From Kitasatospora phosalacinea (GTDB lineage: Bacteria; Actinomycetota; Actinomycetes; Streptomycetales; Streptomycetaceae), in the NCBI RefSeq assembly GCF_000717185.1, contig NZ_JNYE01000004.1, positions 1-64,000 on the forward strand: a stretch of DNA of 64,000 bases, given 5' to 3'. Each line of letters starts with the position of its first letter. Position 1 is the stretch's first letter. The position numbers and the translations under genes were made by a program. This document shows, one piece after another, positions 50,409 to 58,856 of this stretch. The notes beneath the pieces are model-generated. The model was not told where the DNA came from. It worked only from the letters and a program-made list of their open reading frames with translations, and did not search any database.

Positions 50409-50618
50409 ATGTGTCGTCGCGTCACCTGCAAGTCCTGCGGCAAGCCGAGCTTCGCCGGGTGCGGCATGCACGTCGAACAGGTCCTGGCCGGCGTCCCGAA
50501 GTCGCAGCGCTGCTCGTGCGCGGCGGACGCCAAGGCGGCGAAGGCCGCGAAGGCGGCCGGGGGCGCCGGGGATGCCGGGGCCGGGTCCTGGTTCTCCCGG
50601 CTGTTCCGGCGCAACTGA
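50409..50618 (+). CDS. Small Cys-rich protein
   Basis: A 69-residue protein: MCRRVTCKSCGKPSFAGCG, then MHVEQVLAGVPKSQRCSC, followed by an Ala/Lys-rich linker and WFSRLFRRN. Six or seven Cys suggest a metal- or persulfide-binding site. It is 35 bp after the MMPL gene with AGAAGGAG upstream, so part of the same CsoR/CstR-like operon. Related short proteins of this type occur in actinobacteria and plants with no defined function. Confidence 0.8.
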   Translation: MCRRVTCKSCGKPSFAGCGMHVEQVLAGVPKSQRCSCAADAKAAKAAKAAGGAGDAGAGSWFSRLFRRN

Positions 50619-50628
50619 CGCCGCGCGG

Positions 50629-50652
50629 GCCCGGGCTCAGATGAGCCCGGGC
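50629..50652. terminator. Terminator between Cys-rich protein and HAD gene
   Basis: Arms GCCCGGGCTCA (50629-50639) and TGAGCCCGGGC (50642-50652) around 2 nt; serves the convergent genes. Confidence 0.8.
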
Positions 50653-50694
50653 TCACGGGTCCGGGCGCACGGGTCAGGGCGCACGGGTCAGGGT

Positions 50695-51471
50695 TCAGGT
50701 GAGCAGGGCGGCGACCTCGGCGAGGGTGTGCACCCGGGGGACGTCGGCGGGCGGTTCGGCGTCCGGGGCGGGAGTGCGGTCGAGCCAGATGCCGAGCAGT
50801 CCGGCGGCGGTGGCGGCCCGGGCGTCCAGGTCGAGGCGGTCGCCGACGTACGCGGTGCGGGCGGGGGCGGTGCCGAGGGTGCGGCAGGCGAGGTGGAAGA
50901 TCGCCGGGTCGGGCTTGGGGCGGCCGGTCTCGCCGGAGGCGGTGGTGTGCGGGGCGAGCGCGCCGAGGCCGATGGCGTGCAGTTTGCTGCGCTGGATCTC
51001 GCCCTCGCCGTTGGTGATCACGCCGAGCCGCCGCCCGGCGCCCAACTCCCGTACCGCGTCCGGGACGTCGGGGTAGGCGCGCCAGGACGCGCGGTAGCGC
51101 CGCAGGTAGCCGGTGAACCAGTCGTCGGCGCGTTCGGCCGACCAGGCGCCCAGGCCGAGGTGCGCGGCCAGGGCGACCGCCCGGGTGCGGCGCTGCTCCT
51201 GGACGGTCAACTCGCCCGCCAGGTAGCGGTCGTACTCGGTGCGCTCGACCTGGCGCCAGAACCGCAGCACCGCCTCCCGGTCGAACTCCGGTGCGGCCGT
51301 GGCGGGTTCGTGCCCGGGTTCGTGCCCGGGTTCGTGCCCGGGTTCGCGGCCGGGTTCGCGGCCGGACAGCGCCGCCAGCTCCGCCGCGACCCCGTCCAGG
51401 ACGGCCGCCTCGGCCGCCGCGTCGTGGTCCAGCAGGGTGCCGTCGAGGTCGAACAGCACTGCGTCGATCAT
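50695..51471 (-). CDS. HAD family hydrolase
   Basis: A 258-residue HAD-superfamily phosphatase of the YjjG/HAD-IA type. Motif I is VLFDLDGTLLDHD (residues 5-17), motif II VITNGEG, the Lys in GRPKPDPAIF and motif IV VGDRLDLDARAA. A cap region carries a tandem EPG(H/R) repeat (residues 37-56), unusual for the family. Phosphatase of a small metabolite. ATG at 51471. Confidence 0.93.
   Translation of the reverse strand: MIDAVLFDLDGTLLDHDAAAEAAVLDGVAAELAALSGREPGREPGHEPGHEPGHEPATAAPEFDREAVLRFWRQVERTEYDRYLAGELTVQEQRRTRAVALAAHLGLGAWSAERADDWFTGYLRRYRASWRAYPDVPDAVRELGAGRRLGVITNGEGEIQRSKLHAIGLGALAPHTTASGETGRPKPDPAIFHLACRTLGTAPARTAYVGDRLDLDARAATAAGLLGIWLDRTPAPDAEPPADVPRVHTLAEVAALLT
51304..51363. repeat. 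Five 12-bp repeats inside the HAD gene
   Basis: Units GGGTTCGTGCCC (three) and GGGTTCGCGGCC (two) encode repeated EPGH/EPGR in the cap region of the HAD gene. Copy number can change without shifting the frame. Confidence 0.9.
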
Positions 51472-51495
51472 CCTGGCCCTCCTCGGAGCGCCACC

Positions 51496-52737
51496 CTACC
51501 GGCCCCCGGCGGCGGGGCGGGCGGTGTCCTGCTCGATCTCCAGCAGGGCGTCGACCAGGCTCCCGGGCCCGGCGAAGTGCGCGGGGTGGGCCTCGACGAG
51601 GGCGGCGACGGGGCGCCAGCCGTCGCGCTGCGCGGCGAAGGCCAGCGACCAGGTCTCGTCGCCGGTGTCGGCGCGGTGCAGGTGGAGGACGCCCTCGGCG
51701 GTGCGGGTCAGCCAGCGGGGGGTGTGCAGGCCGGTGCGGTAGCGCTGCCACTGGTGGTCGGACCAGAGCAGGTCGGGCACCGGGTGGGGCCGGGGCAGCC
51801 GCATCGGGGCGAGCGGGCGCGGGGCGGGGCGCAGCGGCGGCGGGAACGCCCAGGCGGGGAGGGGTTCGCGGGCGGCCAGCCAGTGGGCGGGGATGCCCGC
51901 GGTGCCGGTGCGGGCGGCGACCACGCCGCCGGTGATCGCGGCGACCGTGTCGACGTCGCCGCCCGCACCGATCGCGGCCCACACGGCGGACGGGTAGTCG
52001 GTGAGCCAGTGGGCGGCGCACCAGAGCGCGTACGGGACGGTGTCGGCGGCGCTGGTGCGGCTGCCGTTGCCGAGCAGGGCGGCGGCCGCGGCGGGGTCGG
52101 TGCGGTCGGTCAGCCGGGCCGCCTCGGCCAGGCCGCGGCGTACGGTGCCGGGCGGGGTGAGGGCGGCGACGGCCTGCAAGTACCGTGCGGGCGTGGTGGG
52201 TTCGGTGCGGGCCCGGACGGCGAGGGCGGCGGCGACGGCGACCGCGATCGCGCCGTCCACGGCCTGCGGGTGGGTGTGGGTGGTGACGGCGGTGTCGGCG
52301 GCCGGGCGGACGGCGGCGGCCGGGTCGGCGGCGTGCGCGGCGCCGAGCGGGGCGACCCGCATGGCGGCGCCGTTGCCGAACGAGCCCTGGCCGTCGAAGA
52401 GTTCGGCGGCGAGGCGGCGGGCGTCGCCGCCCTCCCGGACGAGGCGCAGCATCCGGTTGGCGGCGGGGCCGTAGCCCCGGTCGAAGTCGTGGCGGCGGGC
52501 GAAGGCGTGGGTGAGGTCGAAGGTGTCGATCGCGCCGCGTTCGCGCTGGGCGGCGTACACCGAGCAGGCCATCTCGGTGTCGTCGGTCCACGGCCAGGGG
52601 CCGGGCGGTTCGGTGCGGGCGTCGAGGTGGGTGCGGGCGGTGTCGGGGACGAAGAACTGGGCGCCGAGCGCGTCGCCGACGGACAGGCCCTGGAGGGCGT
52701 CGAACGCGGGGCCGCGGTGCGGGGAGGAGTCAGTCAT
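51496..52737 (-). CDS. ADP-ribosylglycohydrolase family protein
   Basis: A 413-residue protein with an N-terminal ADP-ribosyl-glycohydrolase fold (GLSVGDALGAQFF; PWPWTDDTEMACSVYAA with the Mg-binding Thr-Asp-Asp; GDVDTVAAITGGVVAARTG with the second Mg site), followed by a ~100-residue C-terminal extension rich in Trp (LLWSDHQWQRYRTGLHTPRWLTR). It reverses ADP-ribosylation of proteins or hydrolyses related compounds. ATG at 52737. Cassette position next to a small membrane protein and SRAP gene gives no further clue. Confidence 0.9.
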   Translation of the reverse strand: MTDSSPHRGPAFDALQGLSVGDALGAQFFVPDTARTHLDARTEPPGPWPWTDDTEMACSVYAAQRERGAIDTFDLTHAFARRHDFDRGYGPAANRMLRLVREGGDARRLAAELFDGQGSFGNGAAMRVAPLGAAHAADPAAAVRPAADTAVTTHTHPQAVDGAIAVAVAAALAVRARTEPTTPARYLQAVAALTPPGTVRRGLAEAARLTDRTDPAAAAALLGNGSRTSAADTVPYALWCAAHWLTDYPSAVWAAIGAGGDVDTVAAITGGVVAARTGTAGIPAHWLAAREPLPAWAFPPPLRPAPRPLAPMRLPRPHPVPDLLWSDHQWQRYRTGLHTPRWLTRTAEGVLHLHRADTGDETWSLAFAAQRDGWRPVAALVEAHPAHFAGPGSLVDALLEIEQDTARPAAGGR

Positions 52738-52843
52738 ACGTGCCCCACCGAAGCGTGCCGACGGGGCGGGTGTCAAGGCCGTTCGGGCGGCCGGTGGTCT
52801 GGGAGGATCGAACGGTGCGTCCCTGAGCGGAAGGTGGTCCCCC

Positions 52844-53044
52844 GTGGTCGGTGCGGTGCTGGTGGTCGTCCTGGCGCTGGTGGTCGGCGGCTGCGCCTGC
52901 GTGGTGTGGGCCGGGCGGGGCGGCCCCGGCTGGGTGCAACTGGTCTCCCGGGCCACGCTGCGGGCGGGCGGGCTGGTGCGCCGGGCGCAGCGCGAACGGC
53001 GGCGGCGCGGGATCTCCAACGGCTCGCGGAGCAGCGGGGACTGA
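52844..53044 (+). CDS. Small membrane protein
   Basis: A 66-residue protein with one helix (VVGAVLVVVLALVVGGCACVVW) and an Arg-rich cytoplasmic tail (RRAQRERRRRGISNG). GTG at 52844 follows GGAAGG by about 9 nt. No family recognised. It is convergent with the SRAP gene (7-bp gap). Confidence 0.6.
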   Translation: MVGAVLVVVLALVVGGCACVVWAGRGGPGWVQLVSRATLRAGGLVRRAQRERRRRGISNGSRSSGD

Positions 53045-53051
53045 CGGGTCG

Positions 53052-53795
53052 TCAGTCGGTGAGGCCCAGCGGGTCGGGGGCTTCGGTGAGCAGGTCGGGG
53101 CCGTTGGCGGAGACCCGGTTGACGGCCGTCGGCACGGCCCGGACGAGCAGGTTGCCGTCGGCGGGGCGCTGCAGCAGGTCGTGCAGGTCGTCGCGGCGGC
53201 GGTTGGCGGGGTCGAGCCAGTCGCCGAGTTCCGCGCGGGGGACCAGCATCGGCATCCGGTCGTGCACCCGTCCGGCCCGGTCGGTGGCGTCGGTGGTCAG
53301 GATCGTCGCGGTGGCCAGCCAGGCCGCCGGGTCGTCCTCGGGCAGGCTCGCGTCCCGCCAGAACTCGTACAGCCCGGCCATCAGCATGAGGGTGCCGGTG
53401 GAGAGGAAGTACGGCTGCTTGTAGGCCTTGCGGCCGTCGGCGGCGGGCACCGGGCGCCACTCGTAGTAGCCGTCGGCGGGGATGACGCAGCGGCGGGCCG
53501 CGAACGCCCGGCGGAAGGAGGGCTTCTGGTCGACGGTCTCCGAGCGGGCGTTGATCAGCCGGGCCGCGCCCGAGCGGTCCTTCGCCCAGGACGGCACCAA
53601 CCCCCAGCGCAGCACCCGCAGTTGGCGCTCGATCTCGCCGGTGTCGGTGTCCACCCGCTCCAGCACCGCGGACACCGGGTCGGTCGGGGCCACGTTCCAG
53701 CTCGGGGCGAGGGCCTCGGTCGGCTCCCAGCTCGTCACGTCGAGCAGGGAGGCGAGGTCGGCGGAGGGGGTGGTGGAGACGAAACGGCCGCACAT
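53052..53795 (-). CDS. SRAP/HMCES family (YedK-like) protein
   Basis: A 247-residue SOS-response-associated peptidase protein that covalently shields abasic sites in single-stranded DNA. The processed N-terminus MCGRF places the catalytic Cys at residue 2; SWNVAPTDPVSAV, RLINARSETVDQKPSFRRAFAARRCVIPADGYYEW and HDRMPMLVP complete the family core. ATG at 53795 is fixed by that Cys2. Leaderless-type upstream CAGGCT 7 nt before the ATG. Confidence 0.95.
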   Translation of the reverse strand: MCGRFVSTTPSADLASLLDVTSWEPTEALAPSWNVAPTDPVSAVLERVDTDTGEIERQLRVLRWGLVPSWAKDRSGAARLINARSETVDQKPSFRRAFAARRCVIPADGYYEWRPVPAADGRKAYKQPYFLSTGTLMLMAGLYEFWRDASLPEDDPAAWLATATILTTDATDRAGRVHDRMPMLVPRAELGDWLDPANRRRDDLHDLLQRPADGNLLVRAVPTAVNRVSANGPDLLTEAPDPLGLTD

Positions 53796-53856
53796 GCGTC
53801 CCAGCCTGCCACCGACCCCCGACAACCGCACGCGCCGACACCGGGAACGGGGGCGG

Positions 53857-53890
53857 TCAGGAGCATCAGGAGCGTCAGGAGCATCAGGAG
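53857..53890. repeat. 9-bp tandem repeats at aldo/keto reductase stop
   Basis: TCAGGAGCA/G units (3.7 copies) run from the intergenic space into the stop codon of the reductase gene (TGA at 53884-53886). Confidence 0.8.
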
Positions 53891-54870
53891 TAGAAGTTGC
53901 GCTCCCAGCGGTGCCCGGCGAGCACCTTCAGCTGCTCCTCGGTCAGCGGCACCCCGTCGCCCACCGCGGCATTGCGTTCGACGTTGCGCACCGAGCGCAT
54001 GCCCGGGATGACGGTGGAGACGGCGGGCGCGCTGAGCACGAACCGCAGGGCGGTCTCGGCGAGTTGGCCGTCGCTGAGGCCCAGGTCGGTGATGCCCAGG
54101 TCGGCGGTGAGCGCGGCGACCCGGCGGGCCACCTGGGCGGGCCGGTCGCCGCGGAAGTAGCGGCGCCGGAAGTCGCCCTCGGGGAAGGTGGAGTCGGCGG
54201 TGATCCGGCCGGTCAGGCCGCCCTCGTCCAGGGCGACCCGGACGATCACCCCGACGCCGTGCTCCTGGCAGGCCGGGAACAGTTCGTCCAGCGGCGACTG
54301 GTCGAACACGTTGAAGATCACCTGCACCGCGTCCACGGCGCCGCTGCGCACCAACTCGACGGCGCTGTGCGGCTCGTGGTCGTTGACCGAGACGCCGAAC
54401 AGGCCGATCAGGCCCTCCTGCTTCAGCTCCTGCACGGTCTCCAGCCAGTCGCCGCGGCCGAGCCACTCGTCGCTCCACACGTGGAACTGCACCAGGTCGA
54501 AGCGCTCCAGGCCGGCGGCCGCCAGCGAGGTGTGCAGGCTCTCCCGGATGTGCGCCCCGGAGAAGGTCTCGGCCGGGTCGACGCCGCGCCGGGCGGGCCA
54601 CTGGCCGTTCAGCGGGGGTACCTTGGTCGCCACCAGCACCCGTTCGCCGTTCGCGGCCCGCTCCCGCACCACCTGCCCGACCAGCCGCTCGCTCTCCCCG
54701 TAGCCGCGGGCCGTGTCGACGAAGTTGACCCCGAGGTCGACCGCCCGGTGCAGGGCCGCCAGCGAGTCCTCCTCCCGCGCGCCCACCCAGCTGGACGCGC
54801 CGATCCCCCACGCCCCGTAACCGACCTCCGACACCTCGACGCCGCTGCGTCCGAGTGCGCGGTACCGCAT
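53884..54870 (-). CDS. Aldo/keto reductase
   Basis: A 328-residue NADPH-dependent reductase. [24 protein letters not shown], the catalytic [14 protein letters not shown] (Asp, Tyr), VATKVPP (Lys), QFHVW (His) and the cofactor tail [20 protein letters not shown] are present. Substrate unknown. ATG at 54870 is preceded by AGGAGG about 8 nt upstream. Confidence 0.94.
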   Translation of the reverse strand: MRYRALGRSGVEVSEVGYGAWGIGASSWVGAREEDSLAALHRAVDLGVNFVDTARGYGESERLVGQVVRERAANGERVLVATKVPPLNGQWPARRGVDPAETFSGAHIRESLHTSLAAAGLERFDLVQFHVWSDEWLGRGDWLETVQELKQEGLIGLFGVSVNDHEPHSAVELVRSGAVDAVQVIFNVFDQSPLDELFPACQEHGVGVIVRVALDEGGLTGRITADSTFPEGDFRRRYFRGDRPAQVARRVAALTADLGITDLGLSDGQLAETALRFVLSAPAVSTVIPGMRSVRNVERNAAVGDGVPLTEEQLKVLAGHRWERNFYS

Positions 54871-54997
54871 CCGTGGTCCTCCTGGTTCGAACCGACCGTT
54901 CCGGGAGGCGACCCTAAGCGGCGCGGCGGGCGGGCGCCAGGGGGCGGTGGGCGGTGGGCGGTGTGGCAGCCTGGGGGCGCGACCGGGGAGGGCGGGC

Positions 54998-56323
54998 ATG
55001 GGGATCACCGACGGGCTGTGCGCGCGCATCGAGGCGGGGGACGCGGCGCTGGGCGCCTTCGTCCGCGGGGCGGAGGCGGACGGCGCCCGGCGGGAGCGGC
55101 TCGGGGCGGGGGAGCGGGCGGTCCGGGAACAGGCCGGACGGGAACGGGCCGTCCGGGAACGGGCCGTCCGGGAACGGGTCGGCTCGCCGGGCGGGGGGCT
55201 GCCGCTGTTCTGCGTGCCGGTCGCGGTCAAGGACGTGCTGCGGGTCGACGGGCTGCCCACCCGGGCCGGGTCCGCGCTGCCCGCCGGGGTGTTCGCGGGC
55301 CCGCAGGCCGCGGCCGTGGACCGGCTGCGCGACGCCGGGGCGCTGGTCGCGGGGAAGGCCGTCACCGCCGAGTTCGCGATGAGCGCGCCCGGGCCGACCC
55401 GCAACCCGCACCACCCGGAGCACACGCCCGGCGGGTCGAGCAGTGGTTCCGCGGCCGCGGTCGGCGCCGGGCTGGTCCCGCTCGCGCTCGGCACCCAGAC
55501 CATCGGGTCGGTGATCCGGCCCGCCGCCTACTGCGGCGTCGTCGGGTTCAAGCCGACCTCCGGCCGGATCCCGCTCGACGGGGTGGTGCCGTACGCGCCG
55601 TCCCTGGACGCGGTCGGGCTGCTCGCGGACGGCCTGCCGCTGGCGGCGGCCGCGGCCGCCGTCCTGTGCGACGGCTGGCGGACGCCCGACCCGCTGCCCG
55701 CGCCCGTCCTCGGCGTGCCGGACGGGCCGTTCCTGCGGCGGGCCGAACCGGAGAGCCTGGCCGCCTTCGCGGCGCAGGTCCGCGCCCTGGCCGAGGCCGG
55801 GTTCACCGTCCGCCGGGTGCCGTTCCCCGACGACTTCGACGAGGTGACGGCCGCCCTGTGGACCGTCACCCGGTACGAGGCGGCGCGCAGCCACGCCGCC
55901 TGGTTCCCCCGCTACGGGCACCTGTACCGGCCGCAGTCCGCCGCCCTCGTCCGGCAGGGCCTGCCGCTCACCGGGGCGGAGCACGCGCGGGCGCTGCGGC
56001 GGCGGGCGGAGTTCCGGGAGCGGCTCGCCGGGCGCACCGCGGACGCCGGGGTCGACCTGTGGATCACCCCGTCCGCGACCGGGCCCGCGCCGCGCGGCCT
56101 GGACGCGACGGGCGACCCGACCCCGTGCGTGCCCTGGAGTTGGGCGGGCTGGCCCGCGCTCTCGCTGCCCGCCGGGCGCAGCCGCGGGGGGCTGCCGCTC
56201 GGGTTGCAGTGCGCGGCGCCCGCCCGCTGCGACGAGCGGCTGCTCGCCTGGGCGGGGCCGGTCGCGGCGGCGCTGGCGGGGCGGTCGGGTCAGGCGGACG
56301 GGGGCTGGGCGCCGCCGTGGTAG
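54998..56323 (+). CDS. Amidase (amidase-signature family)
   Basis: A 441-residue amidase. Catalytic Lys in [13 protein letters not shown], signature [17 protein letters not shown] and nucleophile region [28 protein letters not shown]. It is shorter than typical (441 vs about 480) and has a charged tandem repeat near residue 42-62 (RERAVRE units) that replaces the usual second helix. ATG at 54998 follows GGGGAGGG. Its 3' end overlaps the convergent gene at 56290 by 34 bp. Confidence 0.9.
   Translation: MGITDGLCARIEAGDAALGAFVRGAEADGARRERLGAGERAVREQAGRERAVRERAVRERVGSPGGGLPLFCVPVAVKDVLRVDGLPTRAGSALPAGVFAGPQAAAVDRLRDAGALVAGKAVTAEFAMSAPGPTRNPHHPEHTPGGSSSGSAAAVGAGLVPLALGTQTIGSVIRPAAYCGVVGFKPTSGRIPLDGVVPYAPSLDAVGLLADGLPLAAAAAAVLCDGWRTPDPLPAPVLGVPDGPFLRRAEPESLAAFAAQVRALAEAGFTVRRVPFPDDFDEVTAALWTVTRYEAARSHAAWFPRYGHLYRPQSAALVRQGLPLTGAEHARALRRRAEFRERLAGRTADAGVDLWITPSATGPAPRGLDATGDPTPCVPWSWAGWPALSLPAGRSRGGLPLGLQCAAPARCDERLLAWAGPVAAALAGRSGQADGGWAPPW
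55121..55180. repeat. Four 15-bp repeats inside the amidase gene
   Basis: Near-identical units GTCCGGGAACGGGCC encode repeated [10 protein letters not shown] in the N-terminal region; in-frame slippage product. Confidence 0.85.
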
Positions 56324-56700
56324 TGGGTGTGGGTGCCGCCTTCGACCTTGCCCTGGATCGTGAGACCGGTGAAGTTGCCGCCGCTGATCACGTTGTGCAG
56401 GGTGTCGCCCTTCAGGGCCGACTGGGCCCGGCCGTGCCACTGCTCCAGCTCGGGGCCGAACTCCGGTTCCAGCGCGGCCCGGACGGCGAGCGCGGTGTTC
56501 AGGCGTCCGGCGAGTTCGGGGTTCTGCGGGTCGCGTTCCAGGGCCACCAGTTCGGCCTCGCCGCTGCTGACCGTGGCGGCCGCCGCGTGCTGGAACGGCC
56601 GCCGGATGAGGGCGGTCAGCGCGTTCCAGCTCTGCTTGCCGAGTTCTCCGCCCGCGCCCCCGGCCAGTGCCGCCAGCAAGCCCAGCGAAATCGGGTCCAT
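56290..56700 (-). CDS. Small helical protein with amyloid-type signalling motif
   Basis: A 136-residue protein. The N-terminus MDPISLGLLAALAGGAGGE is a Gly-rich hydrophobic helix, followed by helices (LGKQSWNALTALIRRPF; EAELVALERDPQNPELAGRLNTALAVRAAL; EFGPELEQWHGRAQ). The C-terminus has HNVISGGNFTGLTIQGKV, the N-x-I-S-G-G-x-F-x-G-x-x-x-Q-G pattern of RHIM-like/BASS amyloid motifs that couple bacterial NLR-type receptors to death effectors, then a His-rich end. The helical part resembles the Bell effector domain. No NLR gene is in the window. Overlaps the amidase gene end. Confidence 0.7.
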   Translation of the reverse strand: MDPISLGLLAALAGGAGGELGKQSWNALTALIRRPFQHAAAATVSSGEAELVALERDPQNPELAGRLNTALAVRAALEPEFGPELEQWHGRAQSALKGDTLHNVISGGNFTGLTIQGKVEGGTHTHYHGGAQPPSA

Positions 56701-56802
56701 CGTCCGCCCCTTCCCCTCCACCTGCCGCCCGGTTCGGGCGGCTTGCCACATTACACTCCGCGTTGTGTCCCTCACCCGTGATTCGCAAGCGTCGTGCCGC
56801 CG

Positions 56803-57483
56803 ATGACGGCCGCCCGGCTGCTCTCCGCCCTCGGCCCGTACTTCGCCGTCCGCACCGACCCCGCCCCGCCGCCGGGGTTCCGGCCGCTGGCCGAACTGTA
56901 CGGAGCGGACGGCCCGTTGGGGGCGCGGGTCGCCGAGGTGGCGCGGGTGCTGCGGACGGGCGAGGCGCGGGTGGCGGCGTCGACGGCGCACCTGGGGCTG
57001 GCGGCGCGGCTGTGGTCGGTGGCGCTGGGGGCGGCGGTGGTGTCGGGGCGGGTGGCGGACCTGGCGGGGGCGTGGTTCGCGTTGCCGCCGCAGGGGCCGT
57101 TCGACCTCTGGGTGGCGTCCGTGGGCGGCGGCCCGGCGGTCACCGTGGAGGCGCTGGAAGTCGTGGTGCTGGAGGGGCAGTTGGCGCCGTTGGCGGGGGC
57201 GGTGCGGGCGGTGGCGCCGGTGGCGCCCGGGCTGCTGGCGGGCAATGCGGCGTCCGCGTTGGTGGGTGCGGCGCGGCAGTTGGGGTCGGTGCCGCAACTG
57301 CGGGGCCCGGCGGCGGCGTTGGCGCGCGGGCTGCTGGCCCGTCCGGCGCTGGCGGCGACGGGTGCGGTGTCGGCGCCCGGCGGGCCGCTGGGGTTCCGCC
57401 GGGCGTCGTGCTGCCTGTACTACCGGACGCCGTCCGGCGGGCTGTGCGGTGACTGCGTGTTCACCCGGCCGCCGGGGAGGTGA
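56803..57483 (+). CDS. (2Fe-2S)-binding FhuF-like protein
   Basis: A 226-residue protein whose C-terminus [20 protein letters not shown] matches the FhuF-type iron-sulfur motif CC-x10-C-x2-C used by siderophore-iron reductases. The N-terminal part is Ala/Val-rich and globular as in that family. It may reduce ferric siderophores. ATG at 56803 is used; GTG at 56794 in frame is possible. No iron box is evident upstream, and no siderophore genes adjoin. Confidence 0.88.
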   Translation: MTAARLLSALGPYFAVRTDPAPPPGFRPLAELYGADGPLGARVAEVARVLRTGEARVAASTAHLGLAARLWSVALGAAVVSGRVADLAGAWFALPPQGPFDLWVASVGGGPAVTVEALEVVVLEGQLAPLAGAVRAVAPVAPGLLAGNAASALVGAARQLGSVPQLRGPAAALARGLLARPALAATGAVSAPGGPLGFRRASCCLYYRTPSGGLCGDCVFTRPPGR

Positions 57484-57643
57484 CCGGTCGCTTGCCGAGG
57501 GGCTGGAGCAGGGCCGCACTGTGCCGGTGGGCCTCGGCGGAGGTGGCGTCGAGGACGATGCCGATCTCGGCGAACTCCGGGAGGGCGAGGAGCCCTTCGA
57601 CGCCTTCGGCGGTGGTGGTGAAGCCGAAGCGGCGGGCCCGGGC
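57461..57643 (-). pseudogene. Acetaldehyde dehydrogenase (acetylating) N-terminal fragment
   Basis: Minus frame reads [54 protein letters not shown]. This matches the MhpF/BphJ block 'A-GLARA-LGV-TTAEGVDGL-ALPEFADI-IVFDATSA-AH'. The nucleotide-binding start, catalytic Cys and C-terminal half are absent (full enzyme ~300 residues), and it ends inside the FhuF gene end, so it is a non-functional relic. The remaining gap to 57815 has no gene I can support. Confidence 0.7.
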
Positions 57644-57815
57644 CGCACCATCGCCGCCCAGATGGCCCACCTCACCGACGCCGTGGCCGCCCTCGGCGAG
57701 GCCGCCGTCGAACCCACAAGGCCCTTGCGGCACAATGAAGTCGACCGCCCGGCAGGTACGCCCCCGCGGGAGAGACCGGCACCACCGCCGGACCGACCAC
57801 CCCGGGAGGACACCC

Positions 57816-58289
57816 GTGCGCAAGGCAGTCCGAACGCTCCTGCCCGCCGGAACGGCCCTCCTCCTGGCCCTCGCCGCGACGGCCTGCGGGACGGCCGAAC
57901 CGAAGCAGCAGACCGCCGAAGTCCGCACCGACGCCCAGCTGTTGGCGAAGTGCGCCGCCCTCCCCGCCGAGGCCGACAGCGTCCACTGGACGTACCGCAC
58001 CCTCGGCGTCCAGGACTCCCGCGTCCCCGGCCCCACCGACCGCGCCCTCGACGGCCTCGCCCGCCTCACCCCCGACGGGGCGGCCCGCCTGCGCACGACC
58101 GCCACCTGGGCCCCCGCCGACCACCGACCCCCCGCCGAACTGGCCGCCCTGCTCGACCGCCCCGTCCCCACCTGGCTCCGCACCCCGGCCCTGGACGGCC
58201 GATCCCCCTCCGGCGCACCGCACTTCCTGCTGGACCCCGACAGCGACACCCTCTACTTCTGGGCGGTCAACCCGCACTGCGCCGACTGA
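57816..58289 (+). CDS. Lipoprotein of unknown function
   Basis: A 157-residue lipoprotein. Signal peptide [19 protein letters not shown] followed by the lipobox AATAC at Cys24. The mature part has no recognised domain; it contains two more Cys ([11 protein letters not shown] and VNPHCAD at the C-terminus) that may form a disulfide, and Trp-rich segments [10 protein letters not shown] and [13 protein letters not shown] at 57816 follows GGGAGG by 6 nt. Confidence 0.82.
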   Translation: MRKAVRTLLPAGTALLLALAATACGTAEPKQQTAEVRTDAQLLAKCAALPAEADSVHWTYRTLGVQDSRVPGPTDRALDGLARLTPDGAARLRTTATWAPADHRPPAELAALLDRPVPTWLRTPALDGRSPSGAPHFLLDPDSDTLYFWAVNPHCAD

Positions 58290-58366
58290 CGGCCGAAGGG
58301 CCGGAACGTGGAGACTTGGCAGCGCCCGTGGCACGGGCCGGAGAACGAACGATCGGAGCGCACCCG

Positions 58367-58837
58367 GTGATCGGAGCAGTTGCCCTCGAACTGAACGCGG
58401 CGGTCCTGGAGCACGCGAGGCTGTGCGAGACCGCTCCGGACGATGCGGCCGGCGTCGTGCAGGCGGCCGAACGGATCCGCCGCCTCGTCGTGGCCTACGG
58501 CGAGGCCGTTTCCGCGGGCTCCGGCTGGGGGAACCCGCTCGCCGGTGTCGTGCCCGCCGCTCCTGGTGACGGGGCGCCCGGCGAGGACCCCCGCGACCTT
58601 GGCACCGAGAACGAACCGGACGGTCCCACCTGGTTCTCGATCGTCGAGAACCACGCCCTGCACGTGCACGACGCGGATGCGGTCATCGCGCTCGCCCGGC
58701 AGCGCACCGGTACGGAACCGGGCGGCCTGGAGGAGGCCCTGATCGCGCTCTGCGGGCAGGACGGGTGGAGGCCCGAGCAGTATCCGGGAGGCATCGTCGA
58801 GCTGGACCGGCGGTCGAACGACGTGTGCCGGGGGTAG
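58367..58837 (+). CDS. Hypothetical protein
   Basis: A 156-residue acidic protein (VALELNAAVLEHARLCETAPDD start; LIALCGQDGWRPEQYPGGIVELD near the end). No signal, no membrane segment, no recognised family. GTG at 58367 has GGAG about 9 nt upstream. Codon structure supports a real gene; function unknown. Confidence 0.65.
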   Translation: MIGAVALELNAAVLEHARLCETAPDDAAGVVQAAERIRRLVVAYGEAVSAGSGWGNPLAGVVPAAPGDGAPGEDPRDLGTENEPDGPTWFSIVENHALHVHDADAVIALARQRTGTEPGGLEEALIALCGQDGWRPEQYPGGIVELDRRSNDVCRG

Positions 58838-58856
58838 TCGCCCGTACGGCCGCCTC

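Noticed and set aside
57640..57770. Plus-strand stretch [22 protein letters not shown] as a gene fragment
   Set aside because: No recognisable family and it lies in a region with a clearer minus-strand relic; not supportable.
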